From: Sequoia sempervirens
Taxonomy: Eukaryota > Streptophyta > Pinopsida > Cupressales > Cupressaceae
DNA length: 64,000 bases
NCBI GenBank assembly: GCA_007258455.2
Contig: VDFB02373365.1
Location: 218,049,765-218,113,764 of the forward strand
Direction: 5' to 3'
The stretch's first letter is position 1, and each line of letters begins with the position of its first letter. The notes below the pieces were generated by a model that worked only from the letters and a program-made list of their open reading frames with translations, was not told where the DNA came from and made no database searches. Below, in pieces: positions 10,415-22,100 of this stretch. The translations under genes and the position numbers were made by a program.

Positions 10415-11549
10415 GATAATATTTCTTGATATGGTTTGATGTTGCTACTAGTTTAAACATGGGTTGATTTGTGCCCCTTATCATCAAAAGATTACGATCA
10501 ATTTTATACAGTTTTGATTGATGTGATTTATCACTTGCCAAATATCAAACACAATTAGATCAACCAAAACATCAAAATTGCAAACTTATCCAAATTGTTA
10601 AACGAAAACTAGAAAATTTGGAAACAAGGCCGCTATTGGCATTTTTGTCACTTCTATCTTGAACTTTGCTACTTCTCTCCTAAGTTTTGGCTTCTTTTGT
10701 CTTAAGTTTCAGCCACTACTAGCCTAAAGGTTACTACTTTTGATGAAACTTCTGCTATTGTCTTTACTGTTTCACTAATCAGGGAAATTGAAATAGAGAC
10801 CACTTTTGAGAAACCTGTCATAGTTGTCCTAAAAAATCAACCACTATTATCATAAATAGGGCCAGTTCTGTTAGAATTACCACTATTGTTTTTTCTGTTA
10901 CCATTCAAAATTGGAAATAAAGACCACTATTTCTCAAAGTTTGATTGATGTTGTCCTAACTTCCAACCACTACCATTCTAAAGATATCCGCTATTGTCCT
11001 ATTTTCTGGTGAAAATCATAAATTGATCCAAAACTAGTTAATCATCTATCTTTTGAAAACAAAAATAGTAAGACCTGCAAATAATTCATATCATCAACTT
11101 TCCATATCCATATACAAATTAAAAAATCAACCTATTTTTAGGATTCAAATCAAACACAACTTGGATTATTTGTTTGCTCCCAATTTCTAAGATATTAAAA
11201 TTTCCTTGCAACCTCAAGGGTAGTTCAAGTAGATCATCAACATAGCCCCTAGAAAAATAGAGTAAATTATCGGTCTAAGTTTTCTACACTTTGAGTCCCA
11301 AAATTAACATCATCTCAAAACATCCACTAAACATCATTGATACTTTAGGGTTTTGAGTATCAAAATCCATAGCAAACCATCAACACCTTTGTCCAAAAGG
11401 TTTCTTTTACATCATATCCATTCATAATTCTTTTTAAATAGAAAATACCAAAAACAAAACACCATTTCATTTCATAATTAGTGATCACAAAACTCCCAAG
11501 GGTCTTGAACTTGTTTATGACAACCACAAGATCCCAACACAAGAGAAAG
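10415..11549. other. unassigned stretch, no gene seen
   Basis: No ORF or pol motif can be supported. The segment 10620-11010 repeats loosely a CCACTATTGTC-like phrase several times, so it may be a degenerate tandem array. The stretch ends at the start of a plus-strand gag-like ORF, so part of it may be that element's leader or LTR. A weak TGAGTATCAAAATCC at 11354 resembles a mutated tRNA-Met primer site, but too poorly to call. Confidence 0.3.
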
Positions 11550-11916
11550 ATGGAAGCAACCAAAGGTAGTTCAAGTGCACCTATGACAAACACCACTAAT
11601 GAGGATACCAAACCATGGGGTTATAAACCAAGTGACCTTACAAATCCTCAAAGAGAACCCATTTTTAAATCAAACCAAGATCATCCACCTAGTTAGGTAG
11701 AAATACTTCTTAGACATCAAGAAGGAATTGATAGACAACACCAAACTCATGATTCTCAAACTTAAATCGTAGAAGAAGATGATAGTGATGAGGAACTTAC
11801 TGAGGAAAGACTCTTAGAATACTTCCAAAATCCTAAGATGCAAAAAATCATGGAATTTTTTTTTGGGATAAATGCAAACCAATATTTCCTCGCACTCACA
11901 AAAAGTGGTTCCAAAT
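11550..11916 (+). pseudogene. gag-like ORF, 5' part, split by an LTR element
   Basis: A plus-strand frame opens at the ATG at 11550 (an upstream in-frame ATG at 11481 is possible) and reads MEATKGSSSAPMTNTTNED, then KPWGYKPSDLTNPQREP. After a stop at 11694-11696 and another near 11766 it continues VEEDDSDEELTEERLLEYF and MQKIMEFFFGINANQYF up to 11916, where the left LTR of the next element begins. Its style (Ser/Thr/Asn-rich head, acidic helix) suits a retrotransposon gag N-terminus. The continuation lies at 18188. Confidence 0.45.
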
Positions 11917-13305
11917 TGTAATAGCCCGATTAAAATATTTTGCAAATACAAAATAAATTTTCAAATCGAGTATCTTTTAAATTACAACAAACAACACCAC
12001 ACTATGTTTAACTAATGAAAAAATATTAAGGAAAGTTTACTCACTGACATAGTTATGAAAATTCATCAATTTTCTGCTGATAACATCATCCAACAACAGT
12101 GCATGGTGCAACTATTGTTCAAAAGTCAAGAGAAATTGCAAACCAAAAGCTACTACTAAAAACCCAAATCACACATCCAACTCCAAAATTCAAGATGTTA
12201 TTCTAGATAGAAAAATATATTAAGGAATTCTTTTAAAATAAAATATATTTTTTGTTAATAACAACAACACCAATTGATAACCCAAAACCCTTAGATTTCC
12301 AAACTGCACCAAATAGTGAAATCGAGTACAATGAAACTTCAACTATAATCTTAAAATTCACCATAAATAATTGTGCCAATGGAAAAATAATATTTTTTTT
12401 ATTATGTTAAAATTTTAATACACTATTTTTCTATTCATCACAGTAGAAAATGACAACCCAAAACCCTACTACAATTTGCACAATGAGAAAGGGAAAATAA
12501 ACCCACAAATTGCAACAAAAACACCATATCTTCTATTAAAAGATTATCAACAATCTAAATAGATTCTAGGCAGCATAAATAAATGAATAAACTCTAATAA
12601 AAAAACTACCAAACTGATAACAACAACAATCTAAAACTATGCCAAAATACGAGCACTCCAAAACACAAACCCTGCCAAACAACTCAACCAAAAATCCACA
12701 TAAAAGTCATCTCTTAACACCAATGTAATTACTATGTGAAGTCATTCCTGTAGACCCTTTAATTCACTATCCTTGAGTCCAAATCTCCTTGATTTTCCAA
12801 CCTTAGATATTATTCCCACAATGGTTTATCAACCTTTGTAGGTAGAGAAAACGCCCAACCAAAATCTACAACAAGAATCCCCCAAAATGAAGCCCAAATT
12901 CATGTTTTATTTGAAAAATCATCAATTTCCAAGTTAGGGACCCAAAAATCAAGACCAAGGAGAGATTCTCTTTTGCATGTAGTGCATGTAACCTCTGGTT
13001 CCAAGTGTAAAAGAAAAAATCAAGTGCACTCGAGTGAAATAATAAAATATTTCCATTTCTTGCACTACTTCATAAGCCAATAAAAATCCATTTTGTCTTT
13101 TTCCAAAAAGAAACACCCAAATTGGCTCAATTAAATATTTCATACAAATTTTATAATTAAACTTCAAAATTTCCTTAATTAATTCACCTTGATAAAATAA
13201 CTTTCTTGATTTCGCTATAGGACCTAACTTGCTATTTTTGGAAACCTGACTTACTAAAAATAACAATTTCTTATTTTTAGAAATTTCAAGAAAAGGGACA
13301 TTAAA
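11917..13305 (-). repeat. 3' LTR of the 11.9-18.2 kb element
   Basis: Starts TGTAATAGCCCGATTAAAAT and ends GGGACATTAAA. It aligns along its whole length with 16802-18187, with scattered substitutions and short indels; by eye roughly nine bases in ten agree. Confidence 0.85.
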
Positions 13306-13318
13306 AGTCCTCCCTTCT
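13306..13318 (-). other. polypurine tract
   Basis: AGTCCTCCCTTCT on the plus strand, that is AGAAGGGAGGACT on the element strand, directly adjoins the 3' LTR and would prime plus-strand DNA synthesis. Confidence 0.7.
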
Positions 13319-13854
13319 AAAAACTTCTTGTCCTCAAGCAATTGCAGCAAAGATTCTCCAAAATCATGATACCCAAAATAACCAAACATTGCATTCTGCA
13401 AAACATATTGTGATCCTGTACATGTGAATCGTTGTACTTTCCTCTCAAGAATCTCGATAATTTCTTTAAGAATGTACCTATGATTTGTAATTTCATGGAT
13501 ATTAATTTCAATGTACAGCCTCTTACTTCATAGTTCCATATTTTTTTTATATTTCTCCTTCCATTTTTGCAATCAATAACCTCCTCCTTTCAACTCCTTC
13601 TGAGAGTTGTGTATGTGCACCATCACTAAGAAAACTATACAAAAATATCTTGCAACCATTATCAAAGACATAAATTTGTTTTATGAAGCCTAGAGGATGG
13701 TTACGACAAAAAAAAATCACCCATAATAGTGGATACCAATCTCAAAAACAATTTTCATTACCTTGAAATCATGGAGACACTTCCTGTAGGATATATCACA
13801 AACTGTTACAAATCTTGCCTCCATTTGAAATATGCTTGATACAAATTTAGGATC

Positions 13855-15798
13855 TTATTTGGAATAGTAATGGCACATATGAAGGACAAAAATTTTCATC
13901 ACATAACAACATTCCAAACTTAAGCAAAATCTGAATATTGTTTTTGCAACACAAAGGCCCTTCTTATGGAAGATTATGCACTTTCTAAATCCTTCCATAA
14001 GCACAATATGATCTTCATATATAATTTTGAACATGAAAGTAGAAAATAATTTAATGACATGTTCAACCATGTTCAACCATGTTAGATAACTTACTGACAA
14101 TAGGAAACTTGGATTTAAAGCTTCTAAAACATTTGTTGATGTAATGGGTCTATTTTTTTTTGCTATTAGGACTATCATAATATCCATTGCATCTTCTATC
14201 ACATCCATTATATATTTTGGAAACAAATATGAACTATTCACCTCTACATTTTTGAGATATATTTCATGACAATACATAATTAAAGATCCAAACTTTACCT
14301 CAATTAGAGAGAAGATATTTTCAGCCTCTTGGATTGGTCTATAGGATCCAAAATATATAAGAGTAATAATACAGAAGAAAAATTCATTCCATGGTACTCT
14401 AAATAACCAAGAGATAAATAATAACATTTTTTATTGGAAGATAATAAACCCCTGAAAATCCTTTGGCATAAACTTAACATTCTTCACATTTCCATTGAAA
14501 ATGTTAGTGGCCAAAAAATAAGAAACCATGATGCAAATACCATGTCCTCTATGGAAGGAATAAAAATACTAATAATCATTCATTCTAAAAAACTCATCTA
14601 TCACCATCCTTTGAAATACCCATTTTTGTAGCTCATGAAACCCATAATACCAAAACAAAGAAATCCTCCATCCAAAGTACTCCTTCACATGACTACCAAG
14701 AGTTGACTGATGTTTTAATATGTTCAAAGAAATACTAATTTTAAACCTTTTATCATACTTTACCAAGCTATCCTCTAAAAATTTGAACTTCATGTAATAA
14801 AGTTCCTCAAATTTCCATCTTTGCATTGAGATCCAATTAATTTTCTTTCATGTAGCACTATAGACTATACTAGATCTGTGTGAGAAAGTTGAATTATTAG
14901 CTTCATGTAGAGAATTAGTTACGTTTCCATCTTCCCACTCTTGAGAAATCCCTTTGAGGATTCTTTGCGCATCAAAAACATGAGTCAAGAGTGTGATGTC
15001 AATCTCCCAAAAATATGTCTTATTAGAGGACTCTTATTGTTGATATGCATCAATATATCTATTCAAATTTTCCAAATCATCTTGCCAACCCTTATTGGAA
15101 CTCAAAATATTATCATCACCAATGAAAACAAAATTTCTCACCCAATTCTCCATGAATTGAAAAATCAAATTGTAAGGTAAGATCTCTTACTTCACATGCT
15201 TCCTACAAATGGATGACTGGGAGTAGCATATTACCAAATAAAAATAGATGAAAAATTTAGAGTGTTTTAATCCAATACCATGTTATATTGTACACTCTAA
15301 AGATTAACCTAGAATCATATATTTGGAAACTCCCTTTTCCTGATTTAGAAGTAGTGAATTGGTGAATAGAGATCTATGATGTCCATTAAAGGAAATAAGA
15401 ACTTGCATACTCTTAATCAACAAACAATTCTTTTCCCACTTAAATTCTCCTATATTACCATACTCTTATACACATTGATGTGAGAAATTAGAAATTTAAA
15501 CAACAAAAAATGAGTTGATTACCTCCATAAAACTGTCAAATGCAACAAGTATTGCATTCCAGTGCATGTCAAGAATATGGATCCTTGATAAGTATGAAAG
15601 GTCTATCACCCAAAAATATTTCAAACTCAAAAACATTACAGCTCCTAGACCCTTAATATAGAAGTCTTTACCCTTGTTCAAATTTATAATCAACCCTTTA
15701 TCTATCCATGTACATAGAATGGATATTTTGTTTTTGACTATGGTATCAAACCCATCAATTATATGGAAAAGGAACCAGAGTCCCATGCCATCATGCAT
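13855..15798 (-). pseudogene. second unknown ORF of the pol-less element (decayed, about 650 codons)
   Basis: Three open segments (15798-15496, 14826-14569 and 14427-13855) share one reading frame. Translation between 15180 and 14826 in that frame is also coherent, so this looks like one long ORF broken by stops; I could not confirm 15495-15181. The protein is rich in Phe, Tyr, Trp, Ile and Leu: GFDTIVKNKISILCTWIDKG, FVFIGDDNIL, FWEIDITLLTHVFDAQRIL, QRWKFEELYYMKFKFLEDS. I recognise no family. It is not RT: no YxDD context, no RNase H, no integrase residues. The 190-aa last piece is the most hydrophobic. Stops at 15496, about 15020 and near 14845 argue for old decay. The frame differs from that of the upstream ORF. 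Confidence 0.45.
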
Positions 15799-15821
15799 GA
15801 ATAAGTCAAAACTATAGAAGA

Positions 15822-16733
15822 CTAATATGTATCATATATAGATAGACTATCACCCGGATCACATATACAAATATAATCTTGACTTGGGATCAATGGACTC
15901 ATATTCTCTATGTTGCAAATCACATCCTTGTTCTTATCTTCCTCTTTAGAACATTTTCCAAAATGATAGAAATCTTGTAGAGCCATAGTAGGATAAATCA
16001 AATCATACCTTGGGCTGCAATAAACATGTTCATACATATTTCCCATTAGAGGTATGGTTAAAACAACCTCAATACCTTCATTCTTGTGACTCCAAAATTC
16101 TAGGTTACGACTATCCAAAGTAATCATTTTATCTTCACTTCTGGAATCACCAAGCTCTTCTACTAAAATTTATGAAAGGATTTTTTCATCTCCTTGTTCT
16201 ATCTTTTCTAGAAAATTATTTTTCCCATCTTGATCTTCAACAATGTTAGACTGAAATATATGATTATCATGATTTGAAAGGATATTTTCAACTAAGAGAT
16301 TTTTACCTCCAATATGATGGATGCAATATTTTTCTACGTCATCCTTGTTTGGATCAAAGATGTTCTGAATCTCAACTTTTATCTGTTCTTCTAGTTCAAC
16401 TCTTTGCTCCTTGATCTCTTCCTTGATGACTTATGAATTTAATTGTCCCTCTTTCTCTAGTTCTTCCTCCTCTCTATCCCATATGAAGAACTCATAAAAA
16501 GATTCTTTAGTCTTGAAATCTTCAAAAAAACTCTCAAACCCCTCAAAAAATAATTTGATTATCATCTTATCTGAGGGTATATCTCTTCCTTTTACTTCTA
16601 AATACTCAAGAAATGTAAGAGACTTCTTTTCATCTCTTCTTAGAAATATGTAATCTTTATACCATTTGGGTCCTTTTTTGCATTATCTAACTATATCATT
16701 CTCCCACTTAAAAAATGACTCAAAGAAACCCAT
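15822..16733 (-). pseudogene. first unknown ORF of the pol-less element (acidic, coiled-coil-like)
   Basis: The ATG at 16733 is the first after the primer site and begins MGFFESFFKWENDIVR; one frame can be followed from there to the stop at 15822 with three internal stops (after residue 16, near 16440 and near 16170), about 300 codons. Recognisable patches are KGPKWYKDYIFLRRDEKK, FFEGFESFFEDFKTKESFY, then a Glu-rich helix REEEELEKEG and KEEIKEQRVELEEQI, then SRNLEFWSHKNEGIEVV and YSPRYD-like CSPRYDLIYPTMALQDFYHF. No named domain. By position it would be the gag equivalent, yet no zinc knuckle is present. Function unknown. Confidence 0.5.
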
Positions 16734-16788
16734 GATTCACATAAATCATCCAATAACTTAATTTACCCTACAAAATGACAAGATCACA

Positions 16789-16800
16789 GCTCTGATACCA
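16789..16800 (-). other. primer binding site, tRNA-Met type
   Basis: GCTCTGATACCA, the exact complement of TGGTATCAGAGC, one base from the right LTR start at 16802. Confidence 0.92.
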
Positions 16801-16801
16801 T

Positions 16802-18187
16802 TGTAATATCTCAATTAAATTATTTTGTAAACACTAAATAAATTATCAAATCAAGTATCTTTTAAATTGCACCAAACAACACCACACTATGTTTAAATGA
16901 TGAAGAACTATTGAGAAAAGTTTATTCATTGAAATAATTATGAAAATTCATCAATTTTCTATTGATAACATCATCCAACAACAATGCACAACTGTTGTGC
17001 AAAAATCAAGAGAAATTACAAACCAAAAGCTATTGCTGAAAACCCAAATCATACATCCAACTCTAAACTTCAAGATGTTATTCTAGATAGAAAAATACAT
17101 TAAGGAATTATTTAAAAATAAAAGATATTTTTTGTTTATAATAGCAACACCAATTGATAACCCAAATGCAATCAAATTCTTAGATTTCCAAACTGCATCA
17201 AATAGTGAAATCGGGCACAATGAAACTTTAGTTAAAATCTTAAAATTCATCATAAATCATTGTGACAATGGAAAAAGAACAACTTTACACTAATATTAAA
17301 ATTTTAATACACTATTTTTATGTTCATAATAGTAACAAACAACAACCCAAAACCTTGCTACAATTTGCACAATGAGAAAGGGAAAACAAACCCACAAATT
17401 GCAACCAAAACACTATATCTTCTATTAAAAAATCATTAGAACTCTAAATAGAGTCTAGGAAACATAAATTAATGAATAAAATTTGATAAAAAAGCTACCA
17501 AATTGATAACAACAGCAATATAAAACTATGCCAAAATCTGAGCACTCTAAAACACAAACCCTACCAAACAACTCAACCAAAAATCTACATAAAAGCCATC
17601 TTTCAACACCAATGCAACTCATGTGTGTCGTCACTCATGTAGACCATTAGAAACACTATCCTTGAGTCCAAATCTCCTTGGATTTCTAGCCTTAGAGATT
17701 ATTCCCACAATTTTTTATCATCCTTTGCAGGTAGAGTAAACACCCAACCAAAATTTGCAACATGAATCCCCCAAAATCAAGCTCAAATTCATGTTTTATT
17801 GAAAAATATTCAATTTCCAAGTTAGGGACCAAAAAATCACAACCAAGGAGAGATTCCCTTTTTCATATAGTGCATGTAACCTTCGGTGCCAAGTGTAAAA
17901 GAAAAAATCAAGTCCACCCGAGTGAAATAATAAAATATTTCTATTTCATGTACTACTTCATAAGCCAATAAAAATACATTTTGTCTTATTCCAAAAAGCC
18001 ACACCCAAATTGGCTCAATTAAATATTTCATAAAAAATTGATACTTCAAAATTATCTTAATTAATTCGTCTTGAGAAAACAACTTTCCTAATTTCGATGT
18101 AGGACCTGACTTGCTATTTTTGTAACCCTAGCTTACTAAAAATAGTAATTTTCTATTTTTAGAAATTTCAAGAAAAGGGACATTACA
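16802..18187 (-). repeat. 5' LTR of the 11.9-18.2 kb element
   Basis: Starts TGTAATATCTCAATTAAAT next to the primer site and ends AAAGGGACATTACA at 18187. On the element strand the 5' end is TGTAATGTCCC. It pairs with 11917-13305. Confidence 0.87.
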
Positions 18188-18695
18188 AAAACTACCCATA
18201 AAATTCAATGTGGGAATGTTAAAATATTCTAGTATTATTTCACTAAGATATCAAACAGTAGTTAGAAAAGTACAAAAACCAACGATGAACCCCCACATAC
18301 CATCCTTGTTTTCACAAAACATTGACCAACCTAAAACACAACCTATGGATAACCCATTGTTTAGGCCATCATCCCAAATTGAGCAAGCAATGGTAGCACA
18401 ATTGTATCAAGGAAACATAACCCAAAGCATACCACAACACAACATTATGTAAAACATGGGAAACCTTTTAGTGGATCAACAAGGTAGAAACCCATCATAA
18501 GGGAAATACATGGCACAACATACATCCTATACTGACCCTTCGAACAACACACAATATTAACAAGGGAAATTTCAAAAAAAATCCCCCACAACAATAAGGT
18601 GTACGATAATTGAACTATCAAGGTACCCTTCAACAATATTCACAACAAGAAGGTGTACCATCAATGAAATACCAAGGTACATGTCACATAAAACT
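18188..18695 (+). pseudogene. gag-like ORF, 3' part of the split frame
   Basis: Right of the inserted element a plus-strand frame reads LPIKFNVGMLKYSSIISLRY and then VQKPTMNPHIPSLFSQ, with the longest open piece at 18210-18452. It then becomes Gln/Asn/Pro-rich (DNPLFRPSSQIEQAMVAQLY) through several stops until 18695, where another LTR begins. The same style and strand as 11550-11916 suggest the second half of one gag-like gene. No zinc knuckle is reached before the next insertion. Confidence 0.4.
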
Positions 18696-19725
18696 TGATG
18701 CAGTCAAGACCAGGGAACCTTATTAGGCCACCCAATCTTACAGCCTATTCAATCCAACTTCTCAAACTCTAAATTTTTGCACATTCGTTTAATTAAAACC
18801 ATAGATAAATCCACTAAAACAACATTTAAAAACTCATGTAGACAACAACAATATTTATGCAAGTCATCTATCTCATATTTATTCTTCAAAGCTACTGGCA
18901 ACCTACAAGCAAGAAACCCAAAATCTTCATTAACATAAATCCATGAATGAATATTTTAAATCTGCTACAAATTTCTTCATTACCAAAAAAAGCCATGCAA
19001 ATACATACATTTAAACCTCCACATAATCTTCATCTGCTTATAGCAAAACCATCTATAGACAAGATTAAGAACAAATATGTGAAATTTCACCACAAACCCA
19101 TCACTTTTTGTCCTTCACTTCTCCTTGATTATCACTAATCTTTTAAAAATCAAACATGGGTTTTGTGCGTCTCATTCTCAACTTTCCAGATCATTTTGAA
19201 AATATTGATTTCGTTACCGTATGAGAAATATATGTCCAATTTATTGAAACTAGATCTCACAGCCACGACCCAGACAATCTCCTTCCCCAAATTGCCAGTC
19301 AAACCTCTACCTCCTCCATTTTGGCATGGTAATTCATGTAAATGGCCTCTTTAATTTTTTTGCTAGGAAAATTCAAAAAAATTCCTTAAATTACCATCCA
19401 ATTCATCATCTAGCAACTCCACTCCCTAGACACAAGCATCATGGAAAATAATTTATTTTGAAATCATTTAATTATTTGTGGGAGTTACAGAAAAAAAAAT
19501 ACATTTCTCTGTGTAATGTGAAATTACACAAAATGACTTCACATTTCATTTGAATTTGAAGCCAAAAAAAGTGTAAAAAGAAGGGGCCTTTTCAAGGTTG
19601 TTGAAGGAGAGTTAATTCATGCCTGCAAGATAAAAACAAACCAAAAATTGAAAAAGAAAAAAATAAATAAAAGACTTTTTTTTTGTTGTGCAGGATAGCT
19701 CGTGCACTCGGATGCTCCTGCATCA
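18696..19725 (-). repeat. 3' LTR of the 18.7-23.1 kb element
   Basis: Begins TGATGCAGTC and ends CTCCTGCATCA, so the two ends form the inverted pair TGATGCAG/CTGCATCA. It pairs with 22101-23125; in the first 120 bases about one in ten differs. Confidence 0.75.
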
Positions 19726-19969
19726 AACACCTAGGGTAAGAAGAAATGTTTCATGAGTTGAAACTCATGAACATTTGAAAATCCTGTGTTTCTTCTTCAA
19801 CCATATTTGTTCTTTATCAACATGTTTCTTCTTCTTCGTCTTACTCTAAATCTTCATATCTCATCCTTCCTTCATCCTTCCTCTTTTTCTTCCCCTCATT
19901 AAATTTATTTGACTACACCATATTTCATATTTCCATTCAATTTTATCATTCTCAACACTTGTATACAAA
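19726..19969. other. interior spacer with a perfect hairpin
   Basis: No ORF. TTCATGAGTT at 19750-19759 and AACTCATGAA at 19762-19771 form a perfect 10-bp inverted repeat with a 2-base spacer. The rest is pyrimidine-rich. Confidence 0.5.
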
Positions 19970-20641
19970 TCAACAATAAAAAAATTCATAGAAATCAATG
20001 AATTCCATTTGCATTTCTTCCTTATCTTTTCTTCCTTCATCCTCTTCTTCTGCTATGTGAATAAAATTCATTATACCTTGATGTTTTTTAGCTTGAAACC
20101 TGTTATTTCTGCTCTTATTCATCTTTCCCATTTCTCTTTCTTTCACCATTTCATCACAATATAAATCAGCTTTGACATCAACATCACTAAATTTTGCAAA
20201 ATCATCAAATACCCTTATTTTTTCATCTTTCCCTACTACTGTATCATCCATTTCAGTATCCTCATATCTATTCATATTAACCATGTTATTATCATGTGTA
20301 TCAATTTCATTTTTATCATCAAATAACTCTAAAAATTGAAACTTTACCTCTTTGTCAACTATAGCTCTTGTTTCATTTTCTATCAAAGCTATCCACTCCT
20401 TTTCAATCATTGCAATTTGGACTAGTAAGTTATCTTCTTCTTCATTTTTTTTTTCTCCTTCAATTTTCTCATTTTTCTTCCTTTCTATGTTTTCTTCTTC
20501 AAATTGTTGTCCCAAACTCTTCATTGTTTCAATGTCCTTCATTGAACAAAGCTTTGCTACAACATCACTTCTTTTTACCTCTATAAATTCATTCTTACTT
20601 ACTACATCAATACTATGGTTTTCATTCATTTTCAAGAACAC
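19970..20641 (-). CDS. acidic 223-aa ORF of unknown function in the pol-less element
   Basis: An uninterrupted frame from ATG at 20641 to a stop at 19970. It is unusually long and clean for this window. The composition is dominated by Glu, Asp, Lys and Met. Visible segments: [18 protein letters not shown] at the start, a charged helix around residues 45-65 ([18 protein letters not shown]), [19 protein letters not shown], a central Asp-rich part ([18 protein letters not shown]), a basic patch [17 protein letters not shown] near residue 185, and [17 protein letters not shown] near the end. No zinc knuckle, protease or nucleic-acid-enzyme motif. It may be the C-terminal part of a longer frame beginning at 21710 and broken by the microsatellite. 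Whether it is translated is unknown. Confidence 0.45.
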   Translation of the reverse strand: MFLKMNENHSIDVVSKNEFIEVKRSDVVAKLCSMKDIETMKSLGQQFEEENIERKKNEKIEGEKKNEEEDNLLVQIAMIEKEWIALIENETRAIVDKEVKFQFLELFDDKNEIDTHDNNMVNMNRYEDTEMDDTVVGKDEKIRVFDDFAKFSDVDVKADLYCDEMVKEREMGKMNKSRNNRFQAKKHQGIMNFIHIAEEEDEGRKDKEEMQMEFIDFYEFFYC

Positions 20642-20823
20642 AAATTCATATATCTCTTTAACATCAAATTTTCTTTCAAAAATATCATAAACATGACTAT
20701 TTACCTATGTATTTTCTCATTTCTCTACTGCTGCCACAATGTTTTCTTCTTGAATTTGTATTACAATCTTGGTGTTCTCTTCTTCTACTTTCTTGCTTGC
20801 ACTCAATGGTGTAATTTTATTCA

Positions 20824-21032
20824 TTATATATATATATATACATATATATATATAGATATATATGTATATATATATCTATATATATTTATATATATATATG
20901 TATATATATATATCTATATATATCTATATATATATGTATATATATATATCTATATATATCTATATATATACATATATATCTATATAGATATATATGTATA
21001 TATATATAGATATATATAGATATATCTATCTA

Positions 21033-21068
<36 letters not shown>
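20824..21068. repeat. TA-rich microsatellite (about 245 bp)
   Basis: Nearly pure alternating T/A with interspersed GATA, CATA and CTAT variants, ending in a long uninterrupted TA run. It is largely self-complementary and could form cruciforms. The Tyr/Ile-repeat reading frames across it are artefacts of the repeat. Confidence 0.95.
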
Positions 21069-21069
<1 letters not shown>

Positions 21070-21389
21070 CTATATTTCTTAGGACCAATCGTTGCCCCAA
21101 ATTAATAATAACCATATTCATTTATCTTTTCTTCATGCAAATCAATATTTACTTTTCAAAACTCAAAAGAAGGAGATAATACCTTTGTTTTTGCAGTTAC
21201 AACCTTTTTCCCTGTGTATGCAATTTCATTTTTATTTTCTTTTATATCATCAACAAGATGCACATCTGTTGCTACCTCTTTCTTTCTCCATTATTTCATT
21301 GTTCCTTTCTTCTTTCCTTTCTTTCATTTGCATTTGTGTGGGTTACTCCCACATGACTTTCTCTCCATACTCTTTATACCATAGGGCTG

Positions 21390-21710
21390 CTATACTACAC
21401 TTCAATATTCTAATTTTTGTTGTCCTCTTTGCCAAACCTCTGTTTTTCCTCTTTCTTCTCTTTGCTGTCCTCTATTACAACTTCTTCTCCTTCTTCATTT
21501 CCTACACACAAAACATTATTTGCAAACTCATTATGAAACAAACAATATAATTTAACTTTATCTATTTTTTTATTTTCTTCAACTGTAGCTTTTTTTTATT
21601 TCAAAACTTTCCTCAAGGGAGTCCAATATCACTTTTATCTTTCTCAACTCTTCAAAGAGCTTCTTTTCTCTCACTTTTTCCCAATACTCTTCGCAAAATA
21701 AAATTCTCAT
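21390..21710 (-). pseudogene. upstream part of the unknown ORF in the pol-less element
   Basis: From ATG at 21710 the minus strand reads MRILFCEEYWEKVREKKLFE and KIKVILDSLEESFEIKK, stops at 21579, and after a one-base shift continues KATVEENKKIDKVKLYCLF and GNEEGEEVVIEDSKEK to about 21390. The style (charged helices) matches the 223-aa ORF downstream, so both may be parts of one gene. No known domain. Between 21390 and 21070 I see only fragments. Confidence 0.35.
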
Positions 21711-22086
21711 AGGTATTCTAATGGCCCATATTTTCTTCTTCTTCAAAGCCATTTATAGAGACTCACAAGTCCCTCTGCAGTTACAATTCCTCACAAAAAT
21801 CTCTCTTGCTTCAGGGTATCAACCCTCTATAGTCATAGGTCCTCCCTACAAAAAAATCACTCTTACTTATCCTCTACTCAATAGATGGTTTCTAGAAGAC
21901 ACGCCTCTCTCTTGTGCACCTTCTACCCAACCTTAACCTCTATTGGAGGATAGTAGTCATAGATCCTCTTCCATACTTGCAACAAACAAACATTCTCACA
22001 AATATCTCTCTCATAACTTCACCCCTTCACTCTTTAACACTATTCATCCACAGGTCTTGGTGCATACTCTACACTCTTAAGATCTA
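21711..22086. other. leader of the pol-less element, no gene seen
   Basis: Lies between the primer site and the first ORF on the minus strand. The 71-codon plus-strand frame here is not supported by anything. Confidence 0.4.
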
Positions 22087-22098
22087 GCTCTGATACCA
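22087..22098 (-). other. primer binding site, tRNA-Met type
   Basis: GCTCTGATACCA, two bases from the LTR start at 22101. Confidence 0.92.
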
Positions 22099-22100
22099 TT

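Larger units (their letters stand above)
11917..18187 (-). mobile_element. LTR retrotransposon without recognisable pol (LARD-like), 6.3 kb
   Basis: Two LTRs of 1.39 kb flank a 3.5-kb interior with a tRNA-Met primer site at the right and a polypurine tract at the left, so the orientation is minus. No protease, RT or integrase motif is visible in any frame. Instead two long decayed unknown ORFs occupy the interior (16733-15822 and about 15798-13855). The LTR ends are TGTAAT...ATTACA; in the left copy the outer base pair at 13304 is altered. No clean 5-bp duplication is seen, although CAAAT and CAAAA would match with one change if the LTR were two bases shorter. It lies inside the plus-strand gag-like ORF. 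Confidence 0.8.

Noticed and set aside
12949..13511. 150- and 64-codon minus-strand ORFs, the first with a similar copy at 17837-18082
   Set aside because: They lie in or over the edge of the LTR pair of the 11.9-18.2 kb element; the similarity is LTR similarity.
20615..21179. ORFs of 134 and 61 codons made of Tyr-Ile repeats
   Set aside because: They are translations of the TA microsatellite, with no conserved content.
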